Shown here piece after piece: positions 1 through 9,212 of a stretch of DNA of 64,000 nt. The translations under genes were made by a program, and so were the position numbers. The DNA is from Agromyces sp. CF514. GTDB lineage: Bacteria > Actinomycetota > Actinomycetes > Actinomycetales > Microbacteriaceae. Within the stretch, counting starts at the first letter, position 1; each line of letters starts with the position of its first letter. Below the pieces are notes generated by a model, which ran no database searches, was not told where the DNA came from, and was given only the letters and a program-made list of their open reading frames with translations. The stretch lies in NCBI RefSeq assembly GCF_900113185.1, contig NZ_FOZD01000001.1, forward strand, positions 682,001 through 746,000, read 5' to 3'.

Positions 1-192
1 ATCGTGCCCTCGCGCGAGACCGTCGACGCGATCGTCGCCGAGCTCCGCGAGCACGAGGCGACCATGGCGACGCTCGACGAGGCGCACCGCTGGGCGCGCG
101 AGGCCGTCGCGGCGCTCGCGCCGCTGCCGGAGGGCACCGTGAAGAAGGCGCTCGTGCGCTTCGCCGAGACGGTCGTCGACCGGGCCAGCTGA
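1..192 (+). CDS. Polyprenyl diphosphate synthase, C-terminal fragment
   Basis: The window opens inside a reading frame that runs from base 1 to a TGA at 190-192, so only the last 63 residues are visible. The tail is alpha-helical and ends LPEGTVKKALVRFAETVVDR, which resembles the C-terminus of actinobacterial long-chain polyprenyl (heptaprenyl/geranylgeranyl-type) diphosphate synthases that make menaquinone side chains. The Asp-rich catalytic motifs lie upstream of the window. An internal ATG at position 4 is not a credible start because the frame is open to the edge. The ferredoxin-NADP reductase that follows is a common neighbour of this family in Microbacteriaceae. The family call rests on tail similarity and context alone. 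Confidence 0.65.
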   Translation: MVPSRETVDAIVAELREHEATMATLDEAHRWAREAVAALAPLPEGTVKKALVRFAETVVDRAS

Positions 193-259
193 GGCGCGAT
201 TCCGGCGCGCGCGGGGGCGCTTCGGGCATCCGGAGTTCGAATCGGGGAGGATCGAGCAC

Positions 260-1639
260 GTGACCAGGACCAAGCTTCGGCTCGCGATCGTCGGCGCAGG
301 GCCGGCCGGCATCTACGCCGCCGACATCCTGCTGAAGGCCGAGCGCAACTTCGACGTCTCGATCGACCTGTTCGACCACCTGCCGGCCCCGTACGGGCTG
401 GTGCGGTACGGCGTGGCGCCCGACCACCCGCGCATCAAGGGCATCATCACGGCCCTGCGCGAGGTGCTCGACCGGGGCGACATCCGCATCTTCGGCAACG
501 TGCGCTTCGGCGTCGATATCACGCTCGACGACCTCAAGCGCCACTACAACGCGGTCATCTTCGCGACCGGTGCGGTCGAGGACGCCTCGCTCAGGGTGCC
601 GGGCGCCGAGCTTCAGGGCTCCTACGGCGCCGCGGAGTTCGTGAGCTGGTTCGACGGGCACCCAGACGTGCCCCGCACCTGGCCGCTCGAGGCCGAGTCG
701 GTCGCGGTGATCGGCAACGGCAACGTCGCGCTCGACGTCTCCCGCATGCTCGCGAAGCACGTCGAGGACCTCATGGTCACCGAGATCCCCGACAACGTCG
801 CGGCCGGCCTCTCGGCCTCGCCCGTGACCGACGTGCACGTGTTCGGGCGACGCGGGCCGACGTCGGTCAAGTTCACGCCCCTCGAGCTGCGCGAGCTCGG
901 CGAGCTGCGCGACGTCGACATGATCGTCCACGACGAGGACTTCGACTACGACGACGCCGCACATGCGGCCGTCGCAGGCAACAAGCAGGTCTTCGTCATC
1001 GACAAGGTGCTGCAGCAGTGGCGTCGGCGCGAGGTCGGCGAGGCGACGCGGCGCCTCCACCTGCACTTCTTCGCCAAGCCGCTCGAGATCGTCGACGACG
1101 GCACCGGGCGCGTCGGCGCGATCCGGTGGGAGCGCACGCGATCCGACGGCGCGGGCGGCGTCGTCGGAACCGGCGAGATCCGCGAACTGCCGGTCCAAGC
1201 CGTCTACCGCGCGGTCGGGTACTTCGGTTCGCCGCTTCCCGGCGTGCCGTTCGACGAGCAGTTCGGCGTGATCCCGAACCACGAGGGACAGGTGCTCACG
1301 CGAGACCCCGAGACGGGCGAGGCGCGGCAGATGTACGGCGTCTACGCGACCGGCTGGATCAAGCGCGGGCCCGTCGGCCTCATCGGGCACACGAAGTCCG
1401 ACGCCATGGAGACGATCAAGCACGTCATCAACGACCTCGGCAACTGGTGGACCCCCGAGTGGCCCTCCGAGGAGTCGGTGCTCGAGATGCTCGACGCCCG
1501 CGGCATCGCCTACACCGACCTCGACGGATGGCACCGCCTCGACCAGCACGAGCGCTCGCTCGGCGAGGCCGAGGGTCGCGTGCGCATCAAGGTCGTGCCC
1601 CGCGACGACATGGTGCAGGTCTCGCGCGGCGAGGTCTGA
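260..1639 (+). CDS. fprA: Ferredoxin--NADP(+) reductase, adrenodoxin-reductase type
   Basis: This 459-residue FAD/NADPH flavoprotein should pass electrons between NADPH and ferredoxins in the cytosol. An N-terminal FAD Rossmann motif (G12-x-G14-x-x-G17) is followed by the family signature PAPYGLVRYGVAPDHPRIK at 42-60, an NADPH-binding GNGNVALD at 152-159, and the C-terminal GWIKRGPVGLIGHTKSDA block typical of adrenodoxin reductases and mycobacterial FprA. The GTG start at 260 is preceded by GGGGAGG at 244-250. Length matches the family (about 450). It stands alone, 67 bases after the polyprenyl synthase gene. The electron partner cannot be read from this sequence. Confidence 0.93.
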   Translation: MTRTKLRLAIVGAGPAGIYAADILLKAERNFDVSIDLFDHLPAPYGLVRYGVAPDHPRIKGIITALREVLDRGDIRIFGNVRFGVDITLDDLKRHYNAVIFATGAVEDASLRVPGAELQGSYGAAEFVSWFDGHPDVPRTWPLEAESVAVIGNGNVALDVSRMLAKHVEDLMVTEIPDNVAAGLSASPVTDVHVFGRRGPTSVKFTPLELRELGELRDVDMIVHDEDFDYDDAAHAAVAGNKQVFVIDKVLQQWRRREVGEATRRLHLHFFAKPLEIVDDGTGRVGAIRWERTRSDGAGGVVGTGEIRELPVQAVYRAVGYFGSPLPGVPFDEQFGVIPNHEGQVLTRDPETGEARQMYGVYATGWIKRGPVGLIGHTKSDAMETIKHVINDLGNWWTPEWPSEESVLEMLDARGIAYTDLDGWHRLDQHERSLGEAEGRVRIKVVPRDDMVQVSRGEV

Positions 1640-1758
1640 TCGGGGTCCGTGCGGCCTCGGCGCGTGCTGCGGCCGAGTCGCAGCTCGCGCAGGCGACTGC
1701 CCGGGCGTGACGGCGCGGCTGTGCAGCGTCGCGTGCCGCGGCGGCGCGACCGACTAGT

Positions 1759-2424
1759 GTGCAGCCTGTGATCATCGCCGAGCCGCTCGCCGTCGCCGTC
1801 GCCGCACTCGTCGGCGCGGTGCTCGGCTGGTGGCCGCTCGCGCGGTGGTCTGCGCACGTGCTCGTCACGGAGCGCGGACGGTCGGTCCGCCGCTCGACGC
1901 TTCGCATCGCCTGCGCGGCGGTCGCCGCCGCCGGATTCGGCCTGCTGACCTGGCGGTTCTGGCAGACGGCCGAGCTGCCGGCGCTGCTGGCGTTCGCCGC
2001 GGCATCCGCCGTGCTCGGCGTCGTCGACGTGATCGAGCGACGCCTGCCCAACGTCGTGATCGGGTGGTTCGGGGCGGTGACGGCCGGGCTCCTGCTGCTC
2101 GCGGCCGTGCTCGGGGGAAACTGGCAGGGACCGCTCCAGGCCCTCGCAGGAGGGACAGGCATGTTCGCCGTGTACTTCGTGCTCGCCCTCATCTCGCCGT
2201 CGTCGATGGGCATGGGCGACGTGAAACTCGCGGCCCCGCTGGGCATGCTGCTGGGCTGGTTCGGGCTCCAGACGTGGCTCTACGGCCTGCTCGGGGCGTT
2301 CGTGATCGGCGGCGTGCTGGCCCTGATCGGCCTTGCAACGAGGCGGGTCACGCTGCGCGGATCGATCCCATTCGGGCCCTCGATGCTCGCCGGCGCGCTG
2401 GTCGCACTGCTCATCGCGGGCTGA
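1759..2424 (+). CDS. A24-family prepilin peptidase
   Basis: A 221-residue polytopic membrane protein that should cleave the leader of the Flp pilin encoded 230 bases downstream. The two catalytic aspartates are present: D90 in VDVIERRLPN and D154 in the GMGD motif at 151-154, followed by KLAAPLGMLLG. At least six hydrophobic segments are visible. There is no N-terminal methyltransferase domain, so it is the short form usual for Tad/Flp systems. The start is taken as GTG 1759; a second GTG at 1768 would remove three residues, and no strong ribosome site distinguishes them. Its position just upstream of flp supports a role as the TadV/CpaA-type peptidase. Confidence 0.88.
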   Translation: MQPVIIAEPLAVAVAALVGAVLGWWPLARWSAHVLVTERGRSVRRSTLRIACAAVAAAGFGLLTWRFWQTAELPALLAFAAASAVLGVVDVIERRLPNVVIGWFGAVTAGLLLLAAVLGGNWQGPLQALAGGTGMFAVYFVLALISPSSMGMGDVKLAAPLGMLLGWFGLQTWLYGLLGAFVIGGVLALIGLATRRVTLRGSIPFGPSMLAGALVALLIAG

Positions 2425-2493
2425 GACGCCTCGCCTGCATCGCGGGTGGATTTCGCGCCGGACCGGCCAATTACGGCCGGATGCGCGGTTGGC

Positions 2494-2536
2494 CCCCACA
2501 GGAGGTCCCCCTTAATGCGGACCCCCTCTTGTGGGG
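2494..2536 (+). promoter_or_regulatory. Imperfect inverted repeat in the flp leader
   Basis: The arms CCCCACAGGAGG (2494-2505) and CCTCTTGTGGGG (2525-2536) can pair with one mismatch around a loop of about 19 bases. The element lies in the 228-base gap between the prepilin peptidase and flp. No T-tract follows it. It could be a terminator for the upstream gene, a leader hairpin, or a protein site controlling the pilus operon; the sequence does not decide between these. Confidence 0.4.
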
Positions 2537-2652
2537 AATATGCGTTCGCATCCAAGCGACTTACGGTCGATCCCACTTGATCTCCGGATCAGGGAGTCAA
2601 CCCCACCACCGTCGCTGGGTTGCGACGGTCCGAACCCGAAGGACACACCACC

Positions 2653-2844
2653 ATGCTGAAGGCATACTCGCGCATCCAGGCGCGCATCAACTCCCTCCGC
2701 TCCGAAGAAGTCGGCGCCACCGCCGTCGAGTACGGACTCATCGTCTCGCTCATCGCCGTTGCGATCATCGCCGGCGTCACCCTCCTGGGCGGCAACCTGC
2801 AGACCATGTTCAACGGCGTCGCCGGCGACATCAAGGCGCCGTAA
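2653..2844 (+). CDS. flp: Flp-family type IVb pilin
   Basis: A 63-residue pilin precursor. The type IVb core is plain: a short basic leader, then EEVGATAVEYGLIVSLIAVA with the processing site just after the glycine near E19-E20-V21-G22, the invariant Glu of the mature pilin (E in AVEYG), and one hydrophobic helix of about 22 residues. ATG 2653 follows GAAGGA at 2638-2643. An upstream in-frame ATG at 2620 would add 11 residues and has no ribosome site. The protein should polymerise into the adhesive Flp/Tad pilus after cleavage by the A24 peptidase upstream and assembly by the TadA/B/C machine downstream. Confidence 0.95.
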   Translation: MLKAYSRIQARINSLRSEEVGATAVEYGLIVSLIAVAIIAGVTLLGGNLQTMFNGVAGDIKAP

Positions 2845-2945
2845 CTCCCCAGCCCCCGGTGGCCCTGACCAGTCGGGCCACCGGGCGGTACGGCACCCGG
2901 CCGTGCTCCGCCCCGCCCCAGCCATCCAGACCCGAAGGATGCATC

Positions 2946-3425
2946 GTGCGCACCACCCCCCTGCGCCTCGCCCGCCCCGGCGTCGACGACCGTGCCCGCG
3001 GTCGCGCCGGTGAGCGCGGCGCCGCGGCCGTCGAGTTCGCGCTCGTCGTCATCCCGTTGATGGCGCTGCTCTTCGGCATCATCGACTTCGGCTGGATCTT
3101 CAACCAGCAGGTGTCGCTGTCGAACGCCGCACGCGAGTCGGCCCGCTACTACGCGGTGCACGAACACGACGGCGGCACGGTCGCTCAGGCCGTCGCCTGG
3201 GGCAAGGACGCCGCACCGACCGTCGCGGCGGCGAGCTGGACCGCCGCCGGCGCGGGCCTCACCCTCGTCCAGGGCTGCAACAGCGCAAAGCCCAACTACA
3301 GCGCCGGCGTCGGCAAGGCGGTCACGGTCACGGCGACCATCCCGATGCCGTCGCTCACCGGCCTCTTCACCGCCGCGCTCGGCCCCACGCTCTCCGGAAA
3401 GGGGAAGACCGCATGCGGTGGCTGA
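2946..3425 (+). CDS. TadE-like pseudopilin
   Basis: 159 residues from a GTG start at 2946, with GAAGGA at 2934-2939. After a short basic N-terminus the protein carries RGAAAVEFALVVIPLMALLF (TadE signature and membrane helix, about residues 22-41), then a small extracytoplasmic domain. TadE-family pseudopilins are processed like Flp and help pilus assembly. A single Cys pair (C118, C157 region) lies in the exported part. The stop overlaps the next gene by 13 bases, which suggests translational coupling. The annotation rests on the N-terminal motif and on the operon; the C-terminal half is poorly conserved in this family. Confidence 0.87.
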   Translation: MRTTPLRLARPGVDDRARGRAGERGAAAVEFALVVIPLMALLFGIIDFGWIFNQQVSLSNAARESARYYAVHEHDGGTVAQAVAWGKDAAPTVAAASWTAAGAGLTLVQGCNSAKPNYSAGVGKAVTVTATIPMPSLTGLFTAALGPTLSGKGKTACGG

Positions 3426-4441
3426 CCGGTCGTCTGCGCGAGGAGCACGGCGCGAGTGCGGTGCTCGTCGGCATCCTGCTCCTGGTGCTCGTCGGCTTCG
3501 GCGCGATCGCCGTCGACGTGGGCGCCATGTACTCCGAACGCGCGCAACTGCAGAACGCCGCCGACGCGGGCGCGATCGCGGCGGCCGAGTACTGCGGCGC
3601 GAACGGCGGCTGCGCGACCACCGCGCAGAAGACCGGTGCGACGTCCGCGGCACTCGCCGTCACGGGCGGCAACATGCTCGACGGCGAGAACACGACCTCC
3701 CCCCTCACGTTCACGGCCGACACCGTGCGCGTCGCCACGTCGACGCCGGGCATGGAGCACCCCCTCGCGGCTGCGATCGGGTTCGGCTCCTCGGATGTCG
3801 GCGCCGCGGCGACCGCCAAGTGGGAGATCGGCACCAGCGCCTCCGTCGTGCCGTTCGCGATCGGCGCATGCACCGTTCCGTCGGCCACCGGGACCATCAA
3901 GGTCATCCCGATCGACAACGACCCGTGCACGCCCCCCGCCGGCGCCGTGCCCGGCGGCTTCGGCTGGCTGGACGACGGCACCACGTCGTGCATCAAGGAC
4001 GTGACGCTGCTCGACTTCACCTCGATCACCACCGGCAACACGGGCAAGTGCTCGCTCACCGACGCCGAGCTGGCGGCCGCGGCCGCCCAGCTGAAGTGCA
4101 CGCCGCCGGCCGGCAAGGGCAAGTCGAACGTCGAGAAGCTCTTCGGCTGCTTCGTCGGTCGCACGGTGCTCGTGCCCGTCTACACGATCGCGAGCAAGTG
4201 CGGCACGCCGCCGGCGGGCAAGGCGTTCTGCGTCGAGAAGTTCGCCGCCTTCGAGGTGCTCGGCGTGCACACCAAGATCAACGGCGACGAGAAGATCGAC
4301 GAGTGCAAGTCGGGCTACAAGTGCTCGCTCCCCAAGGACTGGGGCTCGCTCGCCTTCGAGGGCAAGTTCCTCACCTACGTCACCGTCGACGACGCCTGGC
4401 TGCTCGGACCGGCCGACGCCTCGACCCGCCTCATCAGCTGA
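3413..4441 (+). CDS. TadG-like pilus assembly protein
   Basis: 342 residues. The N-terminus reads EEHGASAVLVGILLLVLVGF, then GAIAVDVGAMYSERAQLQNAADAGAIAAAEYC, the hallmark of the Tad domain found in putative TadE/TadG proteins. One membrane helix (about 15-37) leaves a large exported domain with roughly 14 cysteines, several in pairs, so disulfide bonding outside the cell is likely. There is no von Willebrand domain of the kind seen in classical TadG, so it is the short actinobacterial form. It overlaps the TadE gene by 13 bases and is followed after 86 bases by cpaB. Confidence 0.82.
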   Translation: MRWLTGRLREEHGASAVLVGILLLVLVGFGAIAVDVGAMYSERAQLQNAADAGAIAAAEYCGANGGCATTAQKTGATSAALAVTGGNMLDGENTTSPLTFTADTVRVATSTPGMEHPLAAAIGFGSSDVGAAATAKWEIGTSASVVPFAIGACTVPSATGTIKVIPIDNDPCTPPAGAVPGGFGWLDDGTTSCIKDVTLLDFTSITTGNTGKCSLTDAELAAAAAQLKCTPPAGKGKSNVEKLFGCFVGRTVLVPVYTIASKCGTPPAGKAFCVEKFAAFEVLGVHTKINGDEKIDECKSGYKCSLPKDWGSLAFEGKFLTYVTVDDAWLLGPADASTRLIS

Positions 4442-4527
4442 CCCGGATCACCCCGACCCGACCCGACCCGATCCCACCCGAACCGCTCCAGGCCCCACCC
4501 GCCTCAGACCCGCCCGAGGAAGTCACC

Positions 4528-5286
4528 ATGAAGACCCGAATCATCGGCGCGTTCGTCGCCATCGTCATCGCCGCGATCGGCGCCTACGTGATCTTCACCT
4601 ACGTGTCCGGTGCGGATGCGCGGGCGGCCACCGGCGCCGAGCAGCAGCAGGTCTACATCGTCGACACCGAGATCCCCAAGGGCACCGAGGGCGCGACGAT
4701 CGCTGACTTCGTCACGGTCGACACGATGGCCGAGCGAAACGTCGCAGACGGCATCGTCACCGATCTCTCCGACCTCGACGGTCTCGTCGCCGCCGCCGAC
4801 GTGCTGCCCGGCGAGCAGCTGCTGTCCGCGCGATTCGCCGACCCCGCCGAGCTGGCGGCCGCGGGCGACGTCTCCGTGCCCGACGGGATGCAGCTCGTCT
4901 CGTTCACGCTCCCGGCCGACCGTGTCGTCGGCGGCGACGTGCGGGCCGGTGACCGCATCGGACTCGTGGGCACCGTCGACCCCGACGAGGTCGGCGACGA
5001 CGAGGACGTCATCAACCCGATCACCAGCTTCGCCTTCCACGGCGTGCTCGTCACCAAGGTGCAGGGCGTCGTCGTTCCCGACCCCGACGCCGAGCAGGTC
5101 GCCCAGCAGGGCGCCGGCGACTCGATCATGCTGACCATCGCGCTGACCGCCCACGACGTCGAGCGCTGGGTCTGGTTCGCCGAGGGCGAGGCCGCCGACT
5201 ACGCCCAGATGTGGCTCACGCTCGAGAACGAGCAGACCGACAACTCCGGCACGTCGCCGGTCGATGGAAGCGTCGCGTTCGGATGA
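4528..5286 (+). CDS. CpaB/RcpC-type Flp pilus assembly protein (SAF domain)
   Basis: 252 residues from ATG 4528, with GAGGAAG at 4516-4522. One N-terminal membrane helix (about 5-27) is followed by a SAF-like region (about 40-110: VYIVDTEIPKGTEG... VTVDTMAERNVADG... LPGEQLLSARF) and the RcpC-type C-terminal domain (VVGGDVRAGDRIGLVGTVDP at about 130-150). In Gram-negative Tad systems CpaB sits at the secretin; here, with no outer membrane, it probably links the pilus to the wall. The stop overlaps the next start as ATGA (5283-5286). An in-frame extension upstream runs through the preceding gene and is not used. Confidence 0.85.
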   Translation: MKTRIIGAFVAIVIAAIGAYVIFTYVSGADARAATGAEQQQVYIVDTEIPKGTEGATIADFVTVDTMAERNVADGIVTDLSDLDGLVAAADVLPGEQLLSARFADPAELAAAGDVSVPDGMQLVSFTLPADRVVGGDVRAGDRIGLVGTVDPDEVGDDEDVINPITSFAFHGVLVTKVQGVVVPDPDAEQVAQQGAGDSIMLTIALTAHDVERWVWFAEGEAADYAQMWLTLENEQTDNSGTSPVDGSVAFG

Positions 5287-6656
5287 CTCCCTTCCTCCTG
5301 GTCAGTCGCTCTCCGGAGTACGAGCTGCGCATGCGCGAGCTGCTCGGCGCCAGGCTGCGCGTCGTCCCGGGCGAGTTCATGCTGCTGGGCTCGGAGAGCG
5401 TCGTGCTCCGCGCCGGAGATCCGCGGATCGCCCTGCTGGGTCCGGTGCTCAACTTCGACGAGACCCGGAGCCTCGTGCGCGAGCTCACCGAGCGGCACCC
5501 CGACGTCGGCGTCGTGCTCGTGCGCGAACAGCGCTCCGAGCTCGAGGACTGGGTCGACGAGCTGTCGTTCCACGCCGTGCTGAGCCCTGAGGCGAGCGAC
5601 GCGACGACCCTGGAGCTCATCGAGCGCCTGTCGGGTTGGCTCGTCGACAACGGACACGCGGCCGTCGAGGACTTCGAGGCGCCCCCGCTGATCGACGACG
5701 AACTCGAGCGACTGCTCGCCGAGGCCGCCCTCGTCGTCGCACCCGAGATCGAGGCGCCGGAGATCGCCGAGGCCGACGGGCCCGACGGCCTCGTGCAGCT
5801 CACAGCGGCGACCGAGGCGGAGACGGATGCCGCGGCATCCGCCACCTCGGACTGGGACTTCCCGCCCCTCGACTCGAACGTGCCGAGCGAGGCGATCGCG
5901 GTCGTCGCCCCCAAGGGCGGACAGGGCAAGACGACGGTCTCGATCAACCTCGCGACCGGGCTCGCAGACGTCGCGCTGAACTCGGTCGTGCTCGTCGACG
6001 CCGACCTGCAGTTCGGCGACATCACCGCAGCGCTCGGGCTCGAGCCGCAGCGCACGATCGTCGACGCCGTCGCGGCGGCCGACGACGAGCTCGTGCTCAA
6101 GACCACGCTGACCCATCACCCCGACGGCTTCTTCGTCGTCGCGAGCGCGCCGTCGCCCGAGTTCGTCGAGCAGGTCACGCCGCGCGCGCTCGCCCGGCTG
6201 ATCGCGCAGCTCCGAGGCATGTTCCGCTACGTCGTCGTCGACACCACACCGGGGCTCGGCGAGCACACGCTCGTCGCGATCGAGCAGGTCACCGACGCCG
6301 TGTTCGTCATGAACATGGGCGTGCCGAGCCTGAGGGCGGTGCGCAAGGAGTTCGAACTGCTCGAACAGGTCGGACTGACGCCGGCGAACCGGCACACGGT
6401 GCTGAACTTCTCGGACCGTCAGAGCGGGCTGAACGCGCGCGACGTCGAACGCATCATCGGCACCCCGATCGATGTCGAGGTTCCGCGATCCTCGGCCGTC
6501 GTGCTCGCGGCGAACCGTGGCGTTCCGCTCGTCCACGACGACGTGCGCGACCCGGCCGCGAAGGCGCTGAGAGCACTCGTCCTGCGCATCGCACCCGATG
6601 CGCACCCCACCCGCAGCAGAATCCACCGGAGGCGGCGCAACCATGAACCTCAATGA
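5283..6656 (+). CDS. TadZ/CpaE-like ParA-family ATPase
   Basis: 457 residues. The first 130 form a degenerate receiver-like domain, followed by an acidic, Ala/Glu-rich linker and then a MinD/ParA ATPase with a deviant Walker A, KGGQGKTT at 211-218, and switch-like VVLVDADLQFGDI. TadZ/CpaE proteins position the pilus machine at the cell pole or membrane. ATG 5283 overlaps the cpaB stop by four bases; an upstream ATG at 5211 lies inside cpaB and is rejected. The stop overlaps the tadA start region by 14 bases, so the two are probably made in step. Confidence 0.88.
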   Translation: MTPFLLVSRSPEYELRMRELLGARLRVVPGEFMLLGSESVVLRAGDPRIALLGPVLNFDETRSLVRELTERHPDVGVVLVREQRSELEDWVDELSFHAVLSPEASDATTLELIERLSGWLVDNGHAAVEDFEAPPLIDDELERLLAEAALVVAPEIEAPEIAEADGPDGLVQLTAATEAETDAAASATSDWDFPPLDSNVPSEAIAVVAPKGGQGKTTVSINLATGLADVALNSVVLVDADLQFGDITAALGLEPQRTIVDAVAAADDELVLKTTLTHHPDGFFVVASAPSPEFVEQVTPRALARLIAQLRGMFRYVVVDTTPGLGEHTLVAIEQVTDAVFVMNMGVPSLRAVRKEFELLEQVGLTPANRHTVLNFSDRQSGLNARDVERIIGTPIDVEVPRSSAVVLAANRGVPLVHDDVRDPAAKALRALVLRIAPDAHPTRSRIHRRRRNHEPQ

Positions 6657-8259
6657 CCGTCTGAAGGCAGCACGGCAGGGATCCGACGACCCCGTGGGCG
6701 CGAACGAGCCGAGCGCATCGGTTCCGTTCCCCGCGGCACCGTACGACGCCGCTGCACTCAGGCAGCCCTCGGCGGAGCGGGCATCCGACGCCGGAGGATC
6801 CGATGCCTGGGCATCGGCGGGCCCCGCCGGACACGCCGATCCTGCGCCGTCCGACGACGGATCCGGTCAGGCGCCCCCCGAATCGAACGCGCACGACCCG
6901 GAGTACCGCCACGCGGCCCACGCCGTCGACCCGATCGACGCGGCCCGACGGGAGCCTCCGGCCGTCGATCCGCTGGCGACCGTCAAGGACAAGGCCGCGC
7001 AGGAGCTCTTCTCGCGCATCGGCATGCGCATGAACGACCCGTCGCTCACCGAGGAGCAGCTCCACCTGCTCGCGCGCGCCGAACTCGCCGACATCGTGGC
7101 GGCCGAGCAGGTCGCCCTCACGACCGGCGAGCGGAACCGGCTCATCGACGAGATCGGCGCCGACGTGCTCGGGTACGGGCCGCTCGAAGCGCTGCTCGAC
7201 GACCCGGCCGTGAGCGAGATCATGGTCAACCGCCATGATCGGATCTACGTCGAACGTGCCGGCCGGCTGGTGGAGACCTCGTTGCGCTTCACCGGCGAGC
7301 CGCAGCTGCGGCGGGTCATCGAACGCATCGTCGCCAGGGTCGGACGCCGCGTCGACGAGTCGTCGCCGCTGGTCGACGCCCGGCTCGAGGACGGCTCCCG
7401 CGTCAACGCGATCATCCCGCCGCTCGCGGTCAACGGCTCGTCGCTGACCATCCGCAAGTTCGCAGGCACGCCGTACACGGCGTCCGACCTGGTGCGATTC
7501 GGCTCTGCGACGCCCGAAGCGGTGGCGGTGCTCGACGCCGCCGTGCGATCCAAGCTGAACATCCTCGTCTCGGGCGGAACGGGCACCGGCAAGACCACGC
7601 TGCTCAACGTGCTGTCGGCCTTCATCCCGAGCGACGAGCGGATCATCACCATCGAGGACGCCGTCGAACTGCAACTGCAGCAGGACCACGTCGTGCGCCT
7701 CGAGTCCAGGCCCGCGAACATCGAGGGGCGAGGCGAGATCACCATCCGCGACCTCGTGCGGAACTCGCTCCGCATGCGCCCCGACCGGATCGTCGTCGGC
7801 GAGGTCCGCGGCGCCGAAGCCCTCGACATGCTCCAGGCGATGAACACCGGTCACGAGGGGTCGATCTCGACCATCCACGCGAACTCGCCGCGCGACGCCG
7901 TCTCGCGCATGGAGACGCTCGTGCTCATGGCAGGCATGGACCTCCCGCTCCGCGCCATCCGCGAGCAGATCGCGTCGGCCATCGACATCATCGTGCAGAT
8001 CACCCGACACCAGGACGGCGTGCGCCGGGTGACCAAGATCACCGAGGTGCACGGCATGGAGGGCGAGGTGGTCACCCTGCAGGACGCCTTCGACTTCGCC
8101 TACGGCGGCGGCTACGACGACGAGGGCCGACTGCGCGGCCGCCTCGAGCCGACCGGGGTGCGTCCGCGGTTCGCCGAGCACGTCGCCTCCCACGGCATCG
8201 CGCTCCCCGTCGACCTCTTCCTCGCGACCGACGTCAGCCCGATCGGAGGCCCGCGATGA
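6643..8259 (+). CDS. tadA: TadA/CpaF secretion ATPase
   Basis: 538-residue hexameric ATPase that powers Flp pilus assembly from the cytoplasmic face. The first 110 residues are low-complexity and variable. The core carries the Walker A GGTGTGKT at 311-318, the Asp box (ERIITIEDAVELQL), Walker B-like RIVVGEVRGAEALDML, and the His box with GHEGSISTIHANS, all as in the TadA/VirB11 family. ATG 6643 follows GGAGGCGG at 6628-6635. The upstream ATG at 6598 has no ribosome site. It ends in an ATGA overlap with tadB, part of an unbroken tad run. Confidence 0.95.
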   Translation: MNLNDRLKAARQGSDDPVGANEPSASVPFPAAPYDAAALRQPSAERASDAGGSDAWASAGPAGHADPAPSDDGSGQAPPESNAHDPEYRHAAHAVDPIDAARREPPAVDPLATVKDKAAQELFSRIGMRMNDPSLTEEQLHLLARAELADIVAAEQVALTTGERNRLIDEIGADVLGYGPLEALLDDPAVSEIMVNRHDRIYVERAGRLVETSLRFTGEPQLRRVIERIVARVGRRVDESSPLVDARLEDGSRVNAIIPPLAVNGSSLTIRKFAGTPYTASDLVRFGSATPEAVAVLDAAVRSKLNILVSGGTGTGKTTLLNVLSAFIPSDERIITIEDAVELQLQQDHVVRLESRPANIEGRGEITIRDLVRNSLRMRPDRIVVGEVRGAEALDMLQAMNTGHEGSISTIHANSPRDAVSRMETLVLMAGMDLPLRAIREQIASAIDIIVQITRHQDGVRRVTKITEVHGMEGEVVTLQDAFDFAYGGGYDDEGRLRGRLEPTGVRPRFAEHVASHGIALPVDLFLATDVSPIGGPR

Positions 8260-9212
8260 ATCCGGTGCCCTTCGTCGGCGGGATCGGCATCGCCCTCATC
8301 GCCCTGTTCGTGCTGCTGTTCTTCGTCATCGCGCCGCCGGCCCCTCGAGTGGCGAAGTCCCGTCGGAGCGCGCCCGGCGTGGTCGAGGTCTCGACCCTGA
8401 CCCGAGTCACGGCACAGGCGACGGAAGTGGTCGACCGTGTCGTGTCCAAGCAGACCGCACGTCTCTTCGGCGCGACCGAACTCGAGATGGCCGGCGTGAA
8501 GCTCGAGCCGAGCAGCTTCCTCATGCTCGTCATCTCGACGTCGGTGACCGCCGCCGCAGTGGGGGCCCTCCTCGGGCTGCTGAACGGGACCGCCTTCCTG
8601 CTCGCGATCGTCTTCGCCGTGCTCGCCGTGATCGGCGCGAAGGTCGTGCTCGTCGTGCGGACCTCGCGTCGTCAGGCGGCGTTCGCCGACCAGATCGACG
8701 ACACCGTGCAACTGCTGTCCGGGGGGCTCCGCGCCGGCCACGGCCTGAACCGCGCGGTGGCGGGCGTCGCCCAGGACGCCGAATCGCCCATGCGCGAGGA
8801 GCTCACCCGGGTGGTCAACGAGACCAGGCTCGGGCGAGACCTCGCCTCGTCTCTCGCGGTCACGGCCGGACGCATGCACAGCGACGACTTCGACTGGCTC
8901 GCCCAAGCCGTCGCGATCAACCAGGAGACCGGCGGCAACCTCGCCGAGGTGCTCGACCAGGTCGGCAAGACGATCCGCGAACGCAACCAGATCCGCCGTC
9001 AGGTCAAGTCGCTCAGCGCGGAGGGGCGCCTGTCGGGGATCATCCTCGTGGCGTTGCCCATCGGCGTGGCGGCGTTCCTCGCGATCACGCAGCCGAACTA
9101 CTTCAGTGCGTTCTTCCAGAGCATCATCGGCATGGCCGCGCTCGCGATCGCCGGGGTCCTCCTGATCGTCGGCAGCATCTGGATGGCGTTCACGGTGAAG
9201 GTGGAGTTCTGA
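8256..9212 (+). CDS. tadB: TadB, inner membrane pilus platform protein
   Basis: 318 residues of the T2SSF/GspF class. Membrane segments lie near residues 7-28, 85-130 and at the C-terminus (about 265-312). The cytoplasmic central domain carries the family pattern DQIDDTVQLLSGGLRAGHGL and WLAQAVAINQETGGNLAEVL. TadB and TadC together form the membrane platform that TadA acts on. The ATG overlaps the tadA stop (ATGA, 8256-8259) and its own stop overlaps tadC as TGATG, so synthesis of the two platform proteins is likely coupled. Confidence 0.92.
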   Translation: MNPVPFVGGIGIALIALFVLLFFVIAPPAPRVAKSRRSAPGVVEVSTLTRVTAQATEVVDRVVSKQTARLFGATELEMAGVKLEPSSFLMLVISTSVTAAAVGALLGLLNGTAFLLAIVFAVLAVIGAKVVLVVRTSRRQAAFADQIDDTVQLLSGGLRAGHGLNRAVAGVAQDAESPMREELTRVVNETRLGRDLASSLAVTAGRMHSDDFDWLAQAVAINQETGGNLAEVLDQVGKTIRERNQIRRQVKSLSAEGRLSGIILVALPIGVAAFLAITQPNYFSAFFQSIIGMAALAIAGVLLIVGSIWMAFTVKVEF

